Positions 1 through 8,639 of a DNA stretch of 64,000 bases are shown here, one piece after another (position 1 is the first letter of the stretch; the number at the start of each line of letters is the position of its first letter). The notes under the pieces are model-generated. The model saw only the letters and a list, made by a program, of their open reading frames with translations, ran no database searches and was not told the DNA's origin. The stretch comes from Halomonas sp. SpR8. Its GTDB lineage: Bacteria; Pseudomonadota; Gammaproteobacteria; Pseudomonadales; Halomonadaceae. The translations under genes were made by a program, and so were the position numbers. The stretch spans positions 372,001 through 436,000 of the forward strand of contig NZ_JAUAMC010000002.1 in NCBI RefSeq assembly GCF_031010195.1. Direction: 5' to 3'.

Positions 1-92
1 CACCGCAGCGTAAAAACAGTCACAGTCGCAGTGAATAATTTTGCGCACCGGCTACCCACCCAACTGTAAAAAAACACAGTTTAGCATAGGCG

Positions 93-1580
93 CTATGTTC
101 CGCAGAAGGTTCTCAATACCTGTTGGTTTTCTGTGGCAGGCGCCGCCAAACGCCGCGCTTCAACGGACTCATCAAACGGTTTAGTCACCACCGCTAGCAG
201 GGTATGGAACGGCGCAAAATCCCCGTCGTACGCGGCATCAATGACTTCCTGAACCCGATGGTTGCGGGGAATAATCACCGGGTTGGCGTGGCGCATGGCA
301 GTAAAGCGCTCGCCGTCTTGACTGGCCACCTGCGCTTGCTGCCACTGATCCAGCCACGCCACCAGCTCATTGGGCTGCGTGGTCAGCGCCAGCAGTGCCT
401 CGTGGCGCTCATCATTCGGCGAGGCAGCGTCTTGGGTGAGCGCATCAAAGGTCGCGGTCATGTCCATCCGGCCTTGATGCATCTGGCTTTCCAACGCCTC
501 CATAAGCGGCATTGCCTGGTCGCTGTCTGCTGCAAGGCCGAGTTTATCGGCGTACAGGCGGCGCTGTTCGGCGCTGAACAATGGCTCAAAGCGGCGAATG
601 GCATCAGTGGCCTGCTCTACCAACGCGTCACCCTCTTCCTTCATTAACGGCAGCAACGTTTCGGCAAAGCGCGCCAGGTTCCACTGGGCAATGGCGGGCT
701 GGTTGGCAAACGCATAGCGGCGGCCTTGGTCGATGGAGCTATACACCTTCTGGGGATCAAACTGCTCCATAAAGGCACAGGGGCCGTAATCGATGGTTTC
801 GCCCGCGATGCTGCAGTTATCGGTATTCATCACGCCGTGGATAAAGCCCACGCTCATCCAGCGGGCGATCAGCAACGCCTGACGGGCCACTACCGCTTCC
901 AGCAGTGCTAAATAAGGATCTTCAGCATTGGCGGCCTCCGGGTAGTGGCGCTCAATCACATGATCCGCCAGCGCTTTTAGCAGTGCCTCATCTCGGCGCG
1001 CAGCGGCAAACTGAAAGGTACCCACGCGAATATGGCTGCTGGCCACGCGGGTAAATACCGCGCCGGGCTCGGCCATTTGGCGCACCACCCGTTCGCCGCT
1101 AGTCACCGCTGCCAACGCGCGGGTAGTGGGAATGCCCATCGCCGCCATAAACTCGCTGACCAGGTATTCACGCAGGACCGGGCCGAGTGGCGAGCGGCCA
1201 TCGCCACCACGGGAGAACGGCGTGCGGCCGCTGCCCTTTAGCTGCACATCGCGGCGCACGCCGTGTTGATCAACCACTTCACCTAGCAGCAGCGCCCGGC
1301 CGTCGCCCAACTGGGGTACGAAATTGCCAAACTGGTGGCCTGCGTAACCCAATGCGCCCGGCTTGGCCCCTGGCACCGGCTGATTACCGCTAAACCAACC
1401 GGCCAGCGTTGTTGCGTCAGGCACCTCTTTGGCGCCCAACTCTTCAGCAAGCGGCGTATTAAAGGCGATCAGTTCAGGGCTGGCTACGGGCGTTGCCTGG
1501 CTGGCGACCCAAAGAGGTGCAGGTAAGGTGGCGTAGCGATGTTCAAATTGCAGCACAGTGGGCTCCGCTATTAATGGCAA
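93..1580 (-). CDS. selO: Protein adenylyltransferase SelO (YdiU family)
   Basis: This 495-residue protein matches the SelO pseudokinase-fold family, which transfers AMP from ATP to hydroxyl side chains of target proteins and is linked to redox stress. The family signature GHQFGNFVPQLGDGRA lies at about residues 81-96, followed by KGSGRTPFSRGGDGRS at 115-130 and NTDNCSI near residue 255. The length is normal for bacterial SelO. The third residue from the C-terminus is cysteine (Cys493), the position occupied by selenocysteine in animal SelO. The gene stands alone, with a short gap to the sirtuin gene upstream on the same strand. Family assignment is confident; targets are unknown. Confidence 0.95.
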   Translation of the reverse strand: MPLIAEPTVLQFEHRYATLPAPLWVASQATPVASPELIAFNTPLAEELGAKEVPDATTLAGWFSGNQPVPGAKPGALGYAGHQFGNFVPQLGDGRALLLGEVVDQHGVRRDVQLKGSGRTPFSRGGDGRSPLGPVLREYLVSEFMAAMGIPTTRALAAVTSGERVVRQMAEPGAVFTRVASSHIRVGTFQFAAARRDEALLKALADHVIERHYPEAANAEDPYLALLEAVVARQALLIARWMSVGFIHGVMNTDNCSIAGETIDYGPCAFMEQFDPQKVYSSIDQGRRYAFANQPAIAQWNLARFAETLLPLMKEEGDALVEQATDAIRRFEPLFSAEQRRLYADKLGLAADSDQAMPLMEALESQMHQGRMDMTATFDALTQDAASPNDERHEALLALTTQPNELVAWLDQWQQAQVASQDGERFTAMRHANPVIIPRNHRVQEVIDAAYDGDFAPFHTLLAVVTKPFDESVEARRLAAPATENQQVLRTFCGT

Positions 1581-1620
1581 TGACGATCTAGTGGCAATGA
1601 CTAGCTAATACCCTAGCACT

Positions 1621-2505
1621 TTAGTCAAGTAAACGCCGCTGCAAACAGCGCACGGCCTCTTCAAGCACCGGCGTTAGCGGTGCCCGCCACTGATGGGACA
1701 ACAGCGCATCGGCCCGGGTAACACCGAGTGACAGCGACGCCAGCGGGATTCCCCGATCATGGGCGGCGCGGCAGAAACGGTAGCCGGAAAACACCATTAA
1801 CGAGGTCCCCACTGCCAGCACCGCATCAGACTCGGCCAGCGCCACCTGGGCGGCCAGCCGCCGTTCGGCGGGTACCACATCACCGTAAAACACCACGTCG
1901 GGCTTTAGAATGCCGTTGCAGCGAGGGCAGTCGAAAATGCGGAAGCTGCTGAAGTCAGTCTCTAAATCGGCGTCGCCGTCCGGGGCGTGACCGGCCTGCA
2001 AACCAGCAAAGATGGGATTCATCCGCGCCATCTCGGCATGCATGGCGTGGCGCATCATTTGATAGTCGCACGCCATGCACTTGACCATATCGGCACGGCC
2101 ATGCAGGTCGATCACCCGACGGGAACCGGCGCGCTGATGTAAGCGGTCTACGTTTTGGGTTACAAGCTGCAGGATATAGCCCTGTGACTCTAGCGCCGCT
2201 AACGCTCGGTGGGCACCACTGACTTGAGCTTCACGCATAGCGCTGAAACCAATCAGCGCACGTGCCCAGTAGCGCTGGCGAACGTGATGAGAGCTCATAA
2301 AATCGCCATGTTGCACCGGCGGTGGCCGCTTCCATTGACCATCCGCATCGCGGTAGTCAGGGATGCCGCTGTCGGTACTCACCCCGGCACCGGTAATCAC
2401 CCACAGTTTGCGGTGCTGCTGAATAAAGGCAGCCAGCTCCTCGCCCGCCTGGGCAACGCTTTCTGCTATTTCCACGGCCTGCGTCAATAGTTCACCTCTA
2501 GGCAA
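1621..2505 (-). CDS. Sir2-family NAD-dependent protein deacylase
   Basis: A sirtuin that removes acyl groups from protein lysines using NAD+. Visible motifs in order are the NAD-binding GAGVSTDSGIPDYR near residue 40, TQNVDRLH, the catalytic His in DLHGRAD, two zinc-binding Cys pairs (CMAC and CPRC), and GTSLMVFSGYRF. At 294 residues with a long insertion between the Cys pairs it resembles class II (SIRT4-like) sirtuins more than E. coli CobB. The first codon is uncertain: the reading frame opens at a TTG at 2505, but a TTG at 2487 is better placed behind an AGAGGTG Shine-Dalgarno sequence. It is divergent from the hydroxylase gene at 2594. The substrate is unknown. Confidence 0.9.
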   Translation of the reverse strand: MPRGELLTQAVEIAESVAQAGEELAAFIQQHRKLWVITGAGVSTDSGIPDYRDADGQWKRPPPVQHGDFMSSHHVRQRYWARALIGFSAMREAQVSGAHRALAALESQGYILQLVTQNVDRLHQRAGSRRVIDLHGRADMVKCMACDYQMMRHAMHAEMARMNPIFAGLQAGHAPDGDADLETDFSSFRIFDCPRCNGILKPDVVFYGDVVPAERRLAAQVALAESDAVLAVGTSLMVFSGYRFCRAAHDRGIPLASLSLGVTRADALLSHQWRAPLTPVLEEAVRCLQRRLLD

Positions 2506-2593
2506 TATTGCTCAAACTCAACGATACTGTAGTGCAATAGAGGGCCATGCAACGCGCCCTTCAACGGTTATTGTGCACCCAGGAGATACGTTT

Positions 2594-3766
2594 ATGCAGC
2601 ACGATCATGACATTATTATTGTCGGTGGCGGCATGGTGGGCGCTGCCCTGGCGGCTCGTGTGGGTCATGCTGGCTTCTCTGTCGGGCTGGTAGAGAAAGG
2701 CGGCGAGCCAAGCGAACCCTGCGGCGACTATGATCTGCGGATCTCGTCACTAAACGCGCGTTCACTTGCTTTTGTGAAGGCCAGCGGCACAGCGCTCCCT
2801 GAAGAGCGCAGTTGCCCGTTCCGGCATATCGATGTCGCCAACCAGGACGGCACCGGCCACGCGCTGTTCTCCGCCGCCGATAGCGGCATGGATGACTTCG
2901 GCATCTTTATCGAAAACCGTACTCTACAGTACGCCCTCTGGCAGCGCTTGGCGCAATTACCCAGCGTCACCTGTTACACCCACTGCGCGCCGCTGAGCAC
3001 CATCGCGGCCACCTCTGCACGCCAGCTTGAACTGGATAACGGTCAGACACTGAGCGCGCCGCTGGTGGTTGGGGCTGATGGTGCCCGCTCGGCCCTGCGC
3101 GAGCTAGCCCAGATTCCAGTGGAGAGCTACGATTACCACCAGCGCGCCATGATCATTAACGTGGAAACAGAGCTGCCCCAGCAGGATGTCAGCTGGCAGG
3201 TTTTCACCCCCACCGGCCCAATTGCCATGCTGCCGCTACCCGGCCACCGCGCATCGCTGGTGTGGTATGACCACGAAGACGCTACCCGCGCCCGCGAGGC
3301 AATGGATAACGCGACGCTAAAAACCGCTATTGAGGGTGCCTTCCCCCGCCGCCTGGGGAATATCACCCGGGTGGTCGCGCGCGCCAGCTTCCCCATCAAG
3401 CGCCAGCACGCCAAGCGCTATATCGGCAAGCGTTTAGCGCTAATAGGCGACGCAGTCCACGTAGTACACCCGCTGGCAGGCCAAGGGTTAAATATCGGCC
3501 TGCACGACGCCGACACCCTTGCTGAGATTATCATTCAAGGCCGCGACCCCGGCGACTACCTCAACCTACTGCGCTTTGAGTGCCAGCGCCGCGCGGCTAA
3601 CCAGGCGATGATTGCCGCCACCGACAGTTTTCATCACCTGTTTACCGGCGCCAAACCGCTGCGCCAGTTAGGCGATTTGAGCCTGCAGCTCGCCGAACGT
3701 TTCCCGCTCGCCAAGCGCATGATGATGCAGCAAGCCAATGGGTTGAATCCGTTTAAAATGCGCTAG
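2594..3766 (+). CDS. FAD-dependent hydroxylase, UbiH/UbiF family
   Basis: A flavoprotein monooxygenase of the family that hydroxylates the ubiquinone ring. It shows the N-terminal FAD Rossmann motif VGGGMVGAALA, the DG motif GADGARSALRE and the GD motif LIGDAVHVVHPLAGQG. The C-terminal layout resembles UbiF more than VisC/UbiI, but I cannot decide the ring position from sequence alone. The ATG at 2594 was chosen over an upstream in-frame GTG at 2573 because AGGAGA lies about 8 bases before it. The gene is monocistronic, divergent from the sirtuin gene and followed by a separate secreted hydrolase. The length of 390 residues is typical. Confidence 0.85.
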   Translation: MQHDHDIIIVGGGMVGAALAARVGHAGFSVGLVEKGGEPSEPCGDYDLRISSLNARSLAFVKASGTALPEERSCPFRHIDVANQDGTGHALFSAADSGMDDFGIFIENRTLQYALWQRLAQLPSVTCYTHCAPLSTIAATSARQLELDNGQTLSAPLVVGADGARSALRELAQIPVESYDYHQRAMIINVETELPQQDVSWQVFTPTGPIAMLPLPGHRASLVWYDHEDATRAREAMDNATLKTAIEGAFPRRLGNITRVVARASFPIKRQHAKRYIGKRLALIGDAVHVVHPLAGQGLNIGLHDADTLAEIIIQGRDPGDYLNLLRFECQRRAANQAMIAATDSFHHLFTGAKPLRQLGDLSLQLAERFPLAKRMMMQQANGLNPFKMR

Positions 3767-3842
3767 AAACGACTACGCTGAAGGGGCAACTGCTCGATGC
3801 AGACAATAACAAACACAGCACCCCTTCATTCAAGGAAACCCT

Positions 3843-5039
3843 ATGACGCTTACGCAACGGATCTCTGTACTCACGGCTTCAGCGTTCGCCGGTATCGCGC
3901 TACTTGCTTCCTCATCGCTAATGGCCTGGGACGGCGTGGTCGAGAAACAGACCTTCGAGATGGAAAACTTCACTACTCAAGGTGGAGAAACCATTCCCGA
4001 GGTGGTCGTGGGCTGGGAAGCCTACGGTGAATTGAATGACGCCCGCGATAACGCCATTCTGATTACCCATTTTTTCTCCGGCACCAGCAACGCCGCAGGA
4101 CGCTATGAGGCCGATGGCGAGCCAACCGGCTACTGGGACACCATCATTGGCCCTGGCAAACCGCTGGATACCGATGAGTACTACATCATCTCCTCCGATA
4201 CGCTGGTCAACCTCAACGCCCATGACCCGAATGTCACCACCACCGGGCCTGCCTCGATCAACCCGGACACCGGCGAACCCTGGGGCATGGACTTCCCTGT
4301 GGTGACGATTCGTGACTTCGTCGAGGTGCAGCGCGAGTTGTTGGAAAGCCAAGGCATTGAATCGCTGCATGCGGTCATGGGCGCCTCGATGGGCGCACTA
4401 CAGGCCTTTGAATGGGCCAGCGCCTACCCAGACCGGGTCGAGCGGCTGATTCCCGTGATCGGCGGCGGGGTTGCCGACCCCTGGCTGCTGGCAACGCTGA
4501 GCGCCTGGGCCGCGCCGATTCGCCTGGATGCCAACTGGAACGAAGGCGACTACTACGACGGCGAGCCGCCCACAGATGGTTTGAAAGAAGCGCTTAAGTT
4601 AGTCACGCTCAACGCCAACCACTGGCAGTGGGCCAACGAAACCTTCAACCGCGACTGGGCCGACGAAGACCGCGACCCGGCCCAGGACATCAACGCCCGC
4701 TACGCGATTGAAAAAACGCTGGATGATATCGCCGCCGGACGTGCCGAAACGTCCGATGCGAACCATTTTCTATATCTAGTGCGCGCCAACCAAACCTTTA
4801 TGACCGGCCACGGCGACTCGTTAGAGGAAGGACTTGCCGCCATCGAGGCACCCACGCTAATGCTCTACAGCGAAGACGACCTCGTCTTCGCCCCTGAAGG
4901 CGTGCGCCATACCGCCGAGCTGATTGAAGCAGACGGCACTGAAGTGACACTTGAAACCCTGGAAGGCAATCGCGGCCATTTGGATGGCGTTTTATCCATT
5001 GACCAAGCCAGCGACACCTTGCGGGCGTTTTTGCAGTAA
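3843..5039 (+). CDS. Exported alpha/beta hydrolase of the MetX (homoserine acyltransferase) family
   Basis: The protein has an alpha/beta-hydrolase fold with closest resemblance to homoserine O-acetyltransferases: THFFSGTSNAAGRY early, nucleophile elbow GASMGALQ near Ser181, Asp in SEDDLVF and His in GHLDG near the C-terminus. Unlike cytoplasmic MetX it begins with a convincing signal peptide (basic start, hydrophobic stretch, SSLMA cleavage region around residue 28), so it should act in the periplasm, where acetyl-CoA is not available. A hydrolase or esterase activity is therefore more likely than methionine synthesis; this is inference. An AAGGAAACC Shine-Dalgarno sequence precedes the ATG. 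No operon partner is apparent. Confidence 0.8.
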   Translation: MTLTQRISVLTASAFAGIALLASSSLMAWDGVVEKQTFEMENFTTQGGETIPEVVVGWEAYGELNDARDNAILITHFFSGTSNAAGRYEADGEPTGYWDTIIGPGKPLDTDEYYIISSDTLVNLNAHDPNVTTTGPASINPDTGEPWGMDFPVVTIRDFVEVQRELLESQGIESLHAVMGASMGALQAFEWASAYPDRVERLIPVIGGGVADPWLLATLSAWAAPIRLDANWNEGDYYDGEPPTDGLKEALKLVTLNANHWQWANETFNRDWADEDRDPAQDINARYAIEKTLDDIAAGRAETSDANHFLYLVRANQTFMTGHGDSLEEGLAAIEAPTLMLYSEDDLVFAPEGVRHTAELIEADGTEVTLETLEGNRGHLDGVLSIDQASDTLRAFLQ

Positions 5040-5108
5040 GGGAGTGAGCGCTGGTTTTCTGTGTGCCAGCGTTCTGACTCAATGTATGAGCGGATTAACT
5101 ACCGACCC

Positions 5109-5429
5109 TCATGCAGCACTCAGAGGTTTAATCCGATTAACTTCCTCCTTGATCGTCTGAGCTGCCGCCCATAGATCAACAGCGCGTTGTGCATTCAGCC
5201 AAAAATCCGGCGAATTATCAAACAAGCGGGCAAGCCGAAGCGCCATTTCAGGGCTGACAGCGCGCCGCTCACGCAACAGCTCATTGACCGACTGACGAGA
5301 AACGCCCAACGCCTCAGCCAGTCCTGCCACCGTCAGACCATAGTCCGGTACAAAATCCTCTCTCAGCATTTCACCAGGATGGGTCGGTTTGCGCTGCATA
5401 CCCGCTGTGTTAAGAATAGCCATCGTCAT
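5109..5429 (-). CDS. higA: HigA-family antitoxin (XRE helix-turn-helix)
   Basis: A protein of about 106 residues with the HigA layout: a PTHPGEMLREDF motif followed by a helix-turn-helix (LTVAGLAEALGVSRQSVNELLRERR in the family style) and a conserved FDNSPDFWLNAQ segment. HigA neutralises the HigB mRNA interferase and represses its own operon. Here the cognate toxin gene directly upstream is reduced to a C-terminal stump, so HigA is an orphan. A GTG at 5432 immediately precedes the ATG and could also be used; GAATGAGG supplies the ribosome-binding site. Confidence 0.9.
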   Translation of the reverse strand: MTMAILNTAGMQRKPTHPGEMLREDFVPDYGLTVAGLAEALGVSRQSVNELLRERRAVSPEMALRLARLFDNSPDFWLNAQRAVDLWAAAQTIKEEVNRIKPLSAA

Positions 5430-5437
5430 CACCTCAT

Positions 5438-5549
5438 TCAGTGGTAGTCACAAACTTCAACGTCATACGCATCGCCATCTTCAAAACGAAAACAGATACG
5501 CCACTGATCATTTATTGAAATCGAGTGCTGACCTTGCCTGTTTACAGGA
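5438..5549 (-). pseudogene. Truncated higB toxin (C-terminal remnant)
   Basis: Reading the minus strand just upstream of higA gives an open stretch of about 35 codons ending DQWRICFRFEDGDAYDVEV...YH and a stop. This matches the conserved C-terminus of RelE/HigB toxins. An in-frame stop lies just upstream and the fragment abuts the stop codon of the DsbA-family gene at 5552, so the N-terminal two thirds and the native promoter are missing. The break suggests a recombination or deletion event that removed the toxin but left the antitoxin. Confidence 0.8.
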
Positions 5550-5551
5550 CG

Positions 5552-6205
5552 TTAGCGGTTGGCGTTTTCCTCGGCCACCTGACGAAGCGCATCGACAAGC
5601 ACTTCGGCGGGCTGGGCACCAGAAATCAGGTAGCGACCGTCGAGGATAAATGCTGGCACAGCGTTTACCCCTGCCTCCATGAATTTCTGTTCTGCCGCTC
5701 GAACGTCGTCCGCGTACTGATCAGACCGAGCGATGGCCTCGGCAGTGTCACCGTCTAGCCCAACCTCAATGGCCTTCTCGCGAAGCACCTCTGGGTCGGC
5801 AGGGTTTTTCGCTTCACCGAAGTAGGCATCAAACAGGGCCAACTGCAGGGCTGTTTCTTGGTTTTGCGTTCCGGCCCACGCCAGCACGCGGTGGGCAGCG
5901 AACGTATTGTTCGCCCGGCGCTCCTGGGCGCCACGAAAATTTAATCCAAGCTCTTCGGCTACCGCCATAATTTCGCGCTGGGACTGCGCCATGCTGGCAG
6001 CATCCTTGCCGTACTTGCGGCACAAGTGCTCCAGGATCGGCTCGCCCTCGGGCGGCATATCCGGGTTCAGCTCAAAGGGCTGCCAGACAAGCTCAACGTC
6101 GATCTCGCCATCCAGTATCTCTAACGCTTGCTCCAGGCGACGATAGCCAATCGCGCACCACGGGCAGGCGACATCGGACACTAGGTCAATTCTTACCTTT
6201 TGCAT
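5552..6205 (-). CDS. DsbA-family oxidoreductase, FrnE type
   Basis: A thioredoxin-fold protein of the DsbA/FrnE family, usually cytoplasmic and linked to disulfide chemistry or oxidative stress. The redox motif CPWC occurs near residue 14 in SDVACPWCAIG. The helical insertion and the cis-proline region NAVPAFILDGRYLISGAQ near the C-terminus are both present. There is no signal peptide. The ATG at 6205 (MQKVRIDLV) fits the family start; an upstream TTG at 6232 would add nine unconserved residues. Its 3' end abuts the HigB remnant, so this gene marks the edge of the event that truncated higB. Confidence 0.9.
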   Translation of the reverse strand: MQKVRIDLVSDVACPWCAIGYRRLEQALEILDGEIDVELVWQPFELNPDMPPEGEPILEHLCRKYGKDAASMAQSQREIMAVAEELGLNFRGAQERRANNTFAAHRVLAWAGTQNQETALQLALFDAYFGEAKNPADPEVLREKAIEVGLDGDTAEAIARSDQYADDVRAAEQKFMEAGVNAVPAFILDGRYLISGAQPAEVLVDALRQVAEENANR

Positions 6206-6218
6206 TTTGTATATCCCA

Positions 6219-6280
6219 TTGACATATCCCAAAATTCGATCAAACTAAAGAAAGTATGTTACGTGTATATAGTGAGTAAC
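6219..6280 (+). promoter_or_regulatory. Candidate vapBC promoter and operator
   Basis: A TTGACA hexamer at 6219-6224 and a TATATA segment near 6265 lie upstream of vapB, and an inverted repeat GTTAC-N13-GTAAC at 6258-6280 overlaps the latter. VapBC complexes commonly repress their own promoters at such repeats. The assignment rests on pattern only; the -35/-10 spacing is not ideal. Confidence 0.35.
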
Positions 6281-6304
6281 GGCAGTACTGATAAGGAGAC
6301 AGCC

Positions 6305-6535
6305 ATGGAAAAAGCAGCTGTGTTTAAAAGTAACCGTAGCCAAGCGGTGCGTATGCCGAAATCCCTCGCGCTGCCGGAGAACGTTACACGCGTTGATGTT
6401 ATTGCCTTGGGTCGCGCGCGCTTAATTACCCCCGTAGGTGAAGCGTGGGATAGCTGGTTTGATGGCCAAAGTGTCACTGCTGACTTTATGAGTGAACGCG
6501 ACCAGCCAAACGAACAGGAACGCGAGGCGTTTTGA
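6305..6535 (+). CDS. vapB: VapB antitoxin (AbrB/SpoVT fold)
   Basis: A 76-residue antitoxin with the swapped-hairpin AbrB DNA-binding motif at the start (FKSNRSQAVRMPKSLALPE), followed by an acidic, flexible C-terminus that would wrap around the toxin. The ATG at 6305 follows AAGGAGACAGCC, a strong ribosome-binding site. The stop codon overlaps the vapC start (TGATG), giving translational coupling typical of VapBC modules. The module lies next to the broken HigBA locus, so two toxin-antitoxin loci are clustered here. Confidence 0.93.
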   Translation: MEKAAVFKSNRSQAVRMPKSLALPENVTRVDVIALGRARLITPVGEAWDSWFDGQSVTADFMSERDQPNEQEREAF

Positions 6536-6933
6536 TGCTTAAGTACATGCTTGACACCAATATCTGCATTTTCACCATCAAACATAAACCTCCCCATGTT
6601 CGCGAGACCTTTAATCAGCATAGCGACCAGCTCTGTATCAGCACCGTGACACTCATGGAGTTGGTGTATGGTGCTGAGAAGTCCGCTTATCCCGAGAAAA
6701 ACTTGAGTGTGGTAGAAGGGTTTGCAGCCCGACTGGAAGTTCTCGATTACGACTCCAGCGCCGCCTATCACAGTGGCCAGCTACGTAGCGAGCTGGCCAA
6801 AGCAGGTACACCCATCGGCCCATATGATCAGATGATAGCTGGGCATGCTCGCTCAAAAGGGCTAATTCTGGTAACCAACAACCTAAGTGAGTTCAGTCGC
6901 GTACCTGGGCTTAGAGTAGAAGATTGGATTTAG
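6535..6933 (+). CDS. vapC: VapC toxin, PIN-domain ribonuclease
   Basis: A 132-residue PIN-domain nuclease, expected to cleave tRNA or rRNA when freed from VapB. The acidic catalytic residues are visible: Asp in MLDTNICIF near residue 7, Glu in LMELVYGAEK near 43, Asp in GPYDQMIAGHA near 99, and the terminal acidic/asparagine segment TNNLSEFSRV. All catalytic positions are intact, so the toxin is probably active. The start overlaps the vapB stop by one base. Confidence 0.94.
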   Translation: MLKYMLDTNICIFTIKHKPPHVRETFNQHSDQLCISTVTLMELVYGAEKSAYPEKNLSVVEGFAARLEVLDYDSSAAYHSGQLRSELAKAGTPIGPYDQMIAGHARSKGLILVTNNLSEFSRVPGLRVEDWI

Positions 6934-6966
6934 GACACCATTCATTCACCGGAGATGCCACTACTC

Positions 6967-7386
6967 ATGACCAAAACAGCGTTAGCTTTAATCGCCATGA
7001 TGCTGATAAGCGGGTGTAGCGATAGCAATACCGCCACATCAAATTCGTCCGCTCCAGATACTGCAAGCGAGCAAAACCAGCCCCATCATCAGGTGACCGA
7101 TCAATGGGTCGGCAGATGGATCGGCGTAGAAGGGTTATTCCTGGACATCAGCAAGGACGAGTCTGCAGGCCCCGGCCACTATTTGCTTGAGATGCAGTAC
7201 GGCCTGGACGCCGATCAAAGTGGGACATTCGAAGGCCAAGCCACAGCCGAAGGCATTAGCTTCAACCGCGAGGACGGCCAACACCTGCTGCGCGCGGGCG
7301 ACGGCGAGGCCACCGGCATGAAATGGCTATTAGAAAAGGAAGATTGCTTAATAGTCGCAACAGGTGAAGGCTACTGCCGCGACTAA
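6967..7386 (+). CDS. Small hypothetical lipoprotein
   Basis: A protein of about 139 residues with a clear type II signal peptide: basic start, hydrophobic core LALIAMML and lipobox ISGC with Cys near residue 17, then a Ser/Thr/Asn-rich linker. The mature part (about residues 40-139) has the pattern WVGRWIGVEGLFLDI...GHYLLEM and ends with two cysteines that could pair. This suggests a small beta-sandwich or lipocalin-like domain, but I do not recognise a named family. The ATG at 6967 has GGAG 12 bases upstream; the ATG at 6955 is too close to it. The gene converges on rnz. Confidence 0.75.
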   Translation: MTKTALALIAMMLISGCSDSNTATSNSSAPDTASEQNQPHHQVTDQWVGRWIGVEGLFLDISKDESAGPGHYLLEMQYGLDADQSGTFEGQATAEGISFNREDGQHLLRAGDGEATGMKWLLEKEDCLIVATGEGYCRD

Positions 7387-7427
7387 TCTGCCCGTTGATC
7401 TCTTAAGAAGTGGCGCGGTGAAACCGG

Positions 7428-8390
7428 TTATTCGCCCGCCACTTCAGAAAAATGGCCCGATTTATCCAGTGTGTATTCGCTAAAATCCCGCGCCAGGTAA
7501 AGCGAGCCCGAGTAGACGCGCAGGGCCTCTTGGCGGATGTCCTCAATGGAAGGCGAGGCAAGGGGGTGGAACTGATAGCGGGGGCTAAAGTGCGTCAGCA
7601 CCAGGTTGGGCAGCTGCACCGATTCGGCAAAAGCGGCGACAAGCTTGGCGTAGCTATGCCCGACATCACCGGCCTTCTGGGCCATCTCTTCGGTGTAGGT
7701 AGCTTCATGCACCAGCACTTGCGTCCCTGCGCAGGCATCCATTAATAAATCAGGCTGGTCATTGTCCCCCGCAATCACTATTTTCCTGGGCTTGTTTTTG
7801 AAGATTAAGTAGTCATGGCTTTTTAACTGCTCACCCGCAAACTCAACATCAACCCCTTGCTTCAACTGCCCCCACAACGGCCCTCTCGGAATGCCCTTTT
7901 GGGTCAGTTTTTCAATGTTTAAATCAGCGTCGACCTTCCGCTCCGTAAATCCATAAGCATAGGACGGCGCCCGGTGGGAAAGCCTGTAAGTGGTAACCGC
8001 GATGCTTTCAAACTCAACGCTAGGCAGGCCTTCCGAGGCAATAAATTCCAGGGCAAAGGGCAAACATAGCTGCGTGGCCTCGCAGGTGGCCTCCAACCAA
8101 GCCTTGATGCCTGCGGGCGCCACAATGGTAAGCGGCGCTTTCCGGCCACCCATTCCCGCACTCGCCAGTATGCCCGGCAGCCCATAGCAGTGGTCGCCAT
8201 GCACGTGGGTAATCAAGATGGCTTTCAGCGAATGGAACGATAGCTTGGTGTGCAAAACCTGATGCTGGGTGCCCTCTCCACAATCGATCAGGTACCAGCC
8301 CTTCCCTTTGCTCTCACGCAACGCGATGCCGGAGACGTTTCTGCTTTTAGTGGGTACTCCGGCAGATGTACCAAGGAACAGTAAATTCAT
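7428..8390 (-). CDS. rnz: Ribonuclease Z (tRNA 3'-processing endonuclease)
   Basis: A metallo-beta-lactamase-fold nuclease that removes 3' trailers from tRNA precursors. The N-terminus LLFLGTSAGVPTKSRN, the ligand motif HVHGDHCYGLPG near residue 63, the flexible-arm region and the later histidines (VHEATY, LTHFSPRYQ) match the short RNase Z family. The length of 320 residues is normal. The region upstream (8391-8565) carries its promoter and then the distal border of the cassette array. Confidence 0.95.
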   Translation of the reverse strand: MNLLFLGTSAGVPTKSRNVSGIALRESKGKGWYLIDCGEGTQHQVLHTKLSFHSLKAILITHVHGDHCYGLPGILASAGMGGRKAPLTIVAPAGIKAWLEATCEATQLCLPFALEFIASEGLPSVEFESIAVTTYRLSHRAPSYAYGFTERKVDADLNIEKLTQKGIPRGPLWGQLKQGVDVEFAGEQLKSHDYLIFKNKPRKIVIAGDNDQPDLLMDACAGTQVLVHEATYTEEMAQKAGDVGHSYAKLVAAFAESVQLPNLVLTHFSPRYQFHPLASPSIEDIRQEALRVYSGSLYLARDFSEYTLDKSGHFSEVAGE

Positions 8391-8565
8391 TGCTTTTTCG
8401 TGATCTCACTTTAAGACCAAGGCGGTGAACTGCCAGTCAGCTAAATTTACGGATTAGTGCTTTTACGTTCATGTTTATGTGTACTTTTATACAGTGGAGA
8501 GCTACCTAGATCCGCCAAGCTTGTCTGACGCTACTTGGGGTTAAATCATTAGCGCTCCTAGCTCA

Positions 8566-8638
8566 TAACGCCCGCAATAAACGGCGCGAGGAACGAGCGT
8601 CCGGCGACCGAAGGGAGCGAATTTAATTGCCTTGTTAG
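8566..8638 (-). repeat. attC site A (distal end of array)
   Basis: A 73-base imperfect palindrome. On the minus strand it starts CTAACAAGGC and ends GCGGGCGTTA, with inner complementary segments around CGCTCCCTTCGGTCGCCGGA. It follows the LysE-type gene stop at once and is nearly identical to sites B and E. Confidence 0.88.
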
Positions 8639-8639
8639 T

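Noticed and set aside
204..647. Plus-strand reading frames across the selO region
   Set aside because: They run antisense to a full-length, motif-complete selO and encode no recognisable protein.
8391..8565. Extra cassette between rnz and attC A
   Set aside because: No reading frame of useful length and no second attC is seen; the stretch fits the rnz promoter and array border.
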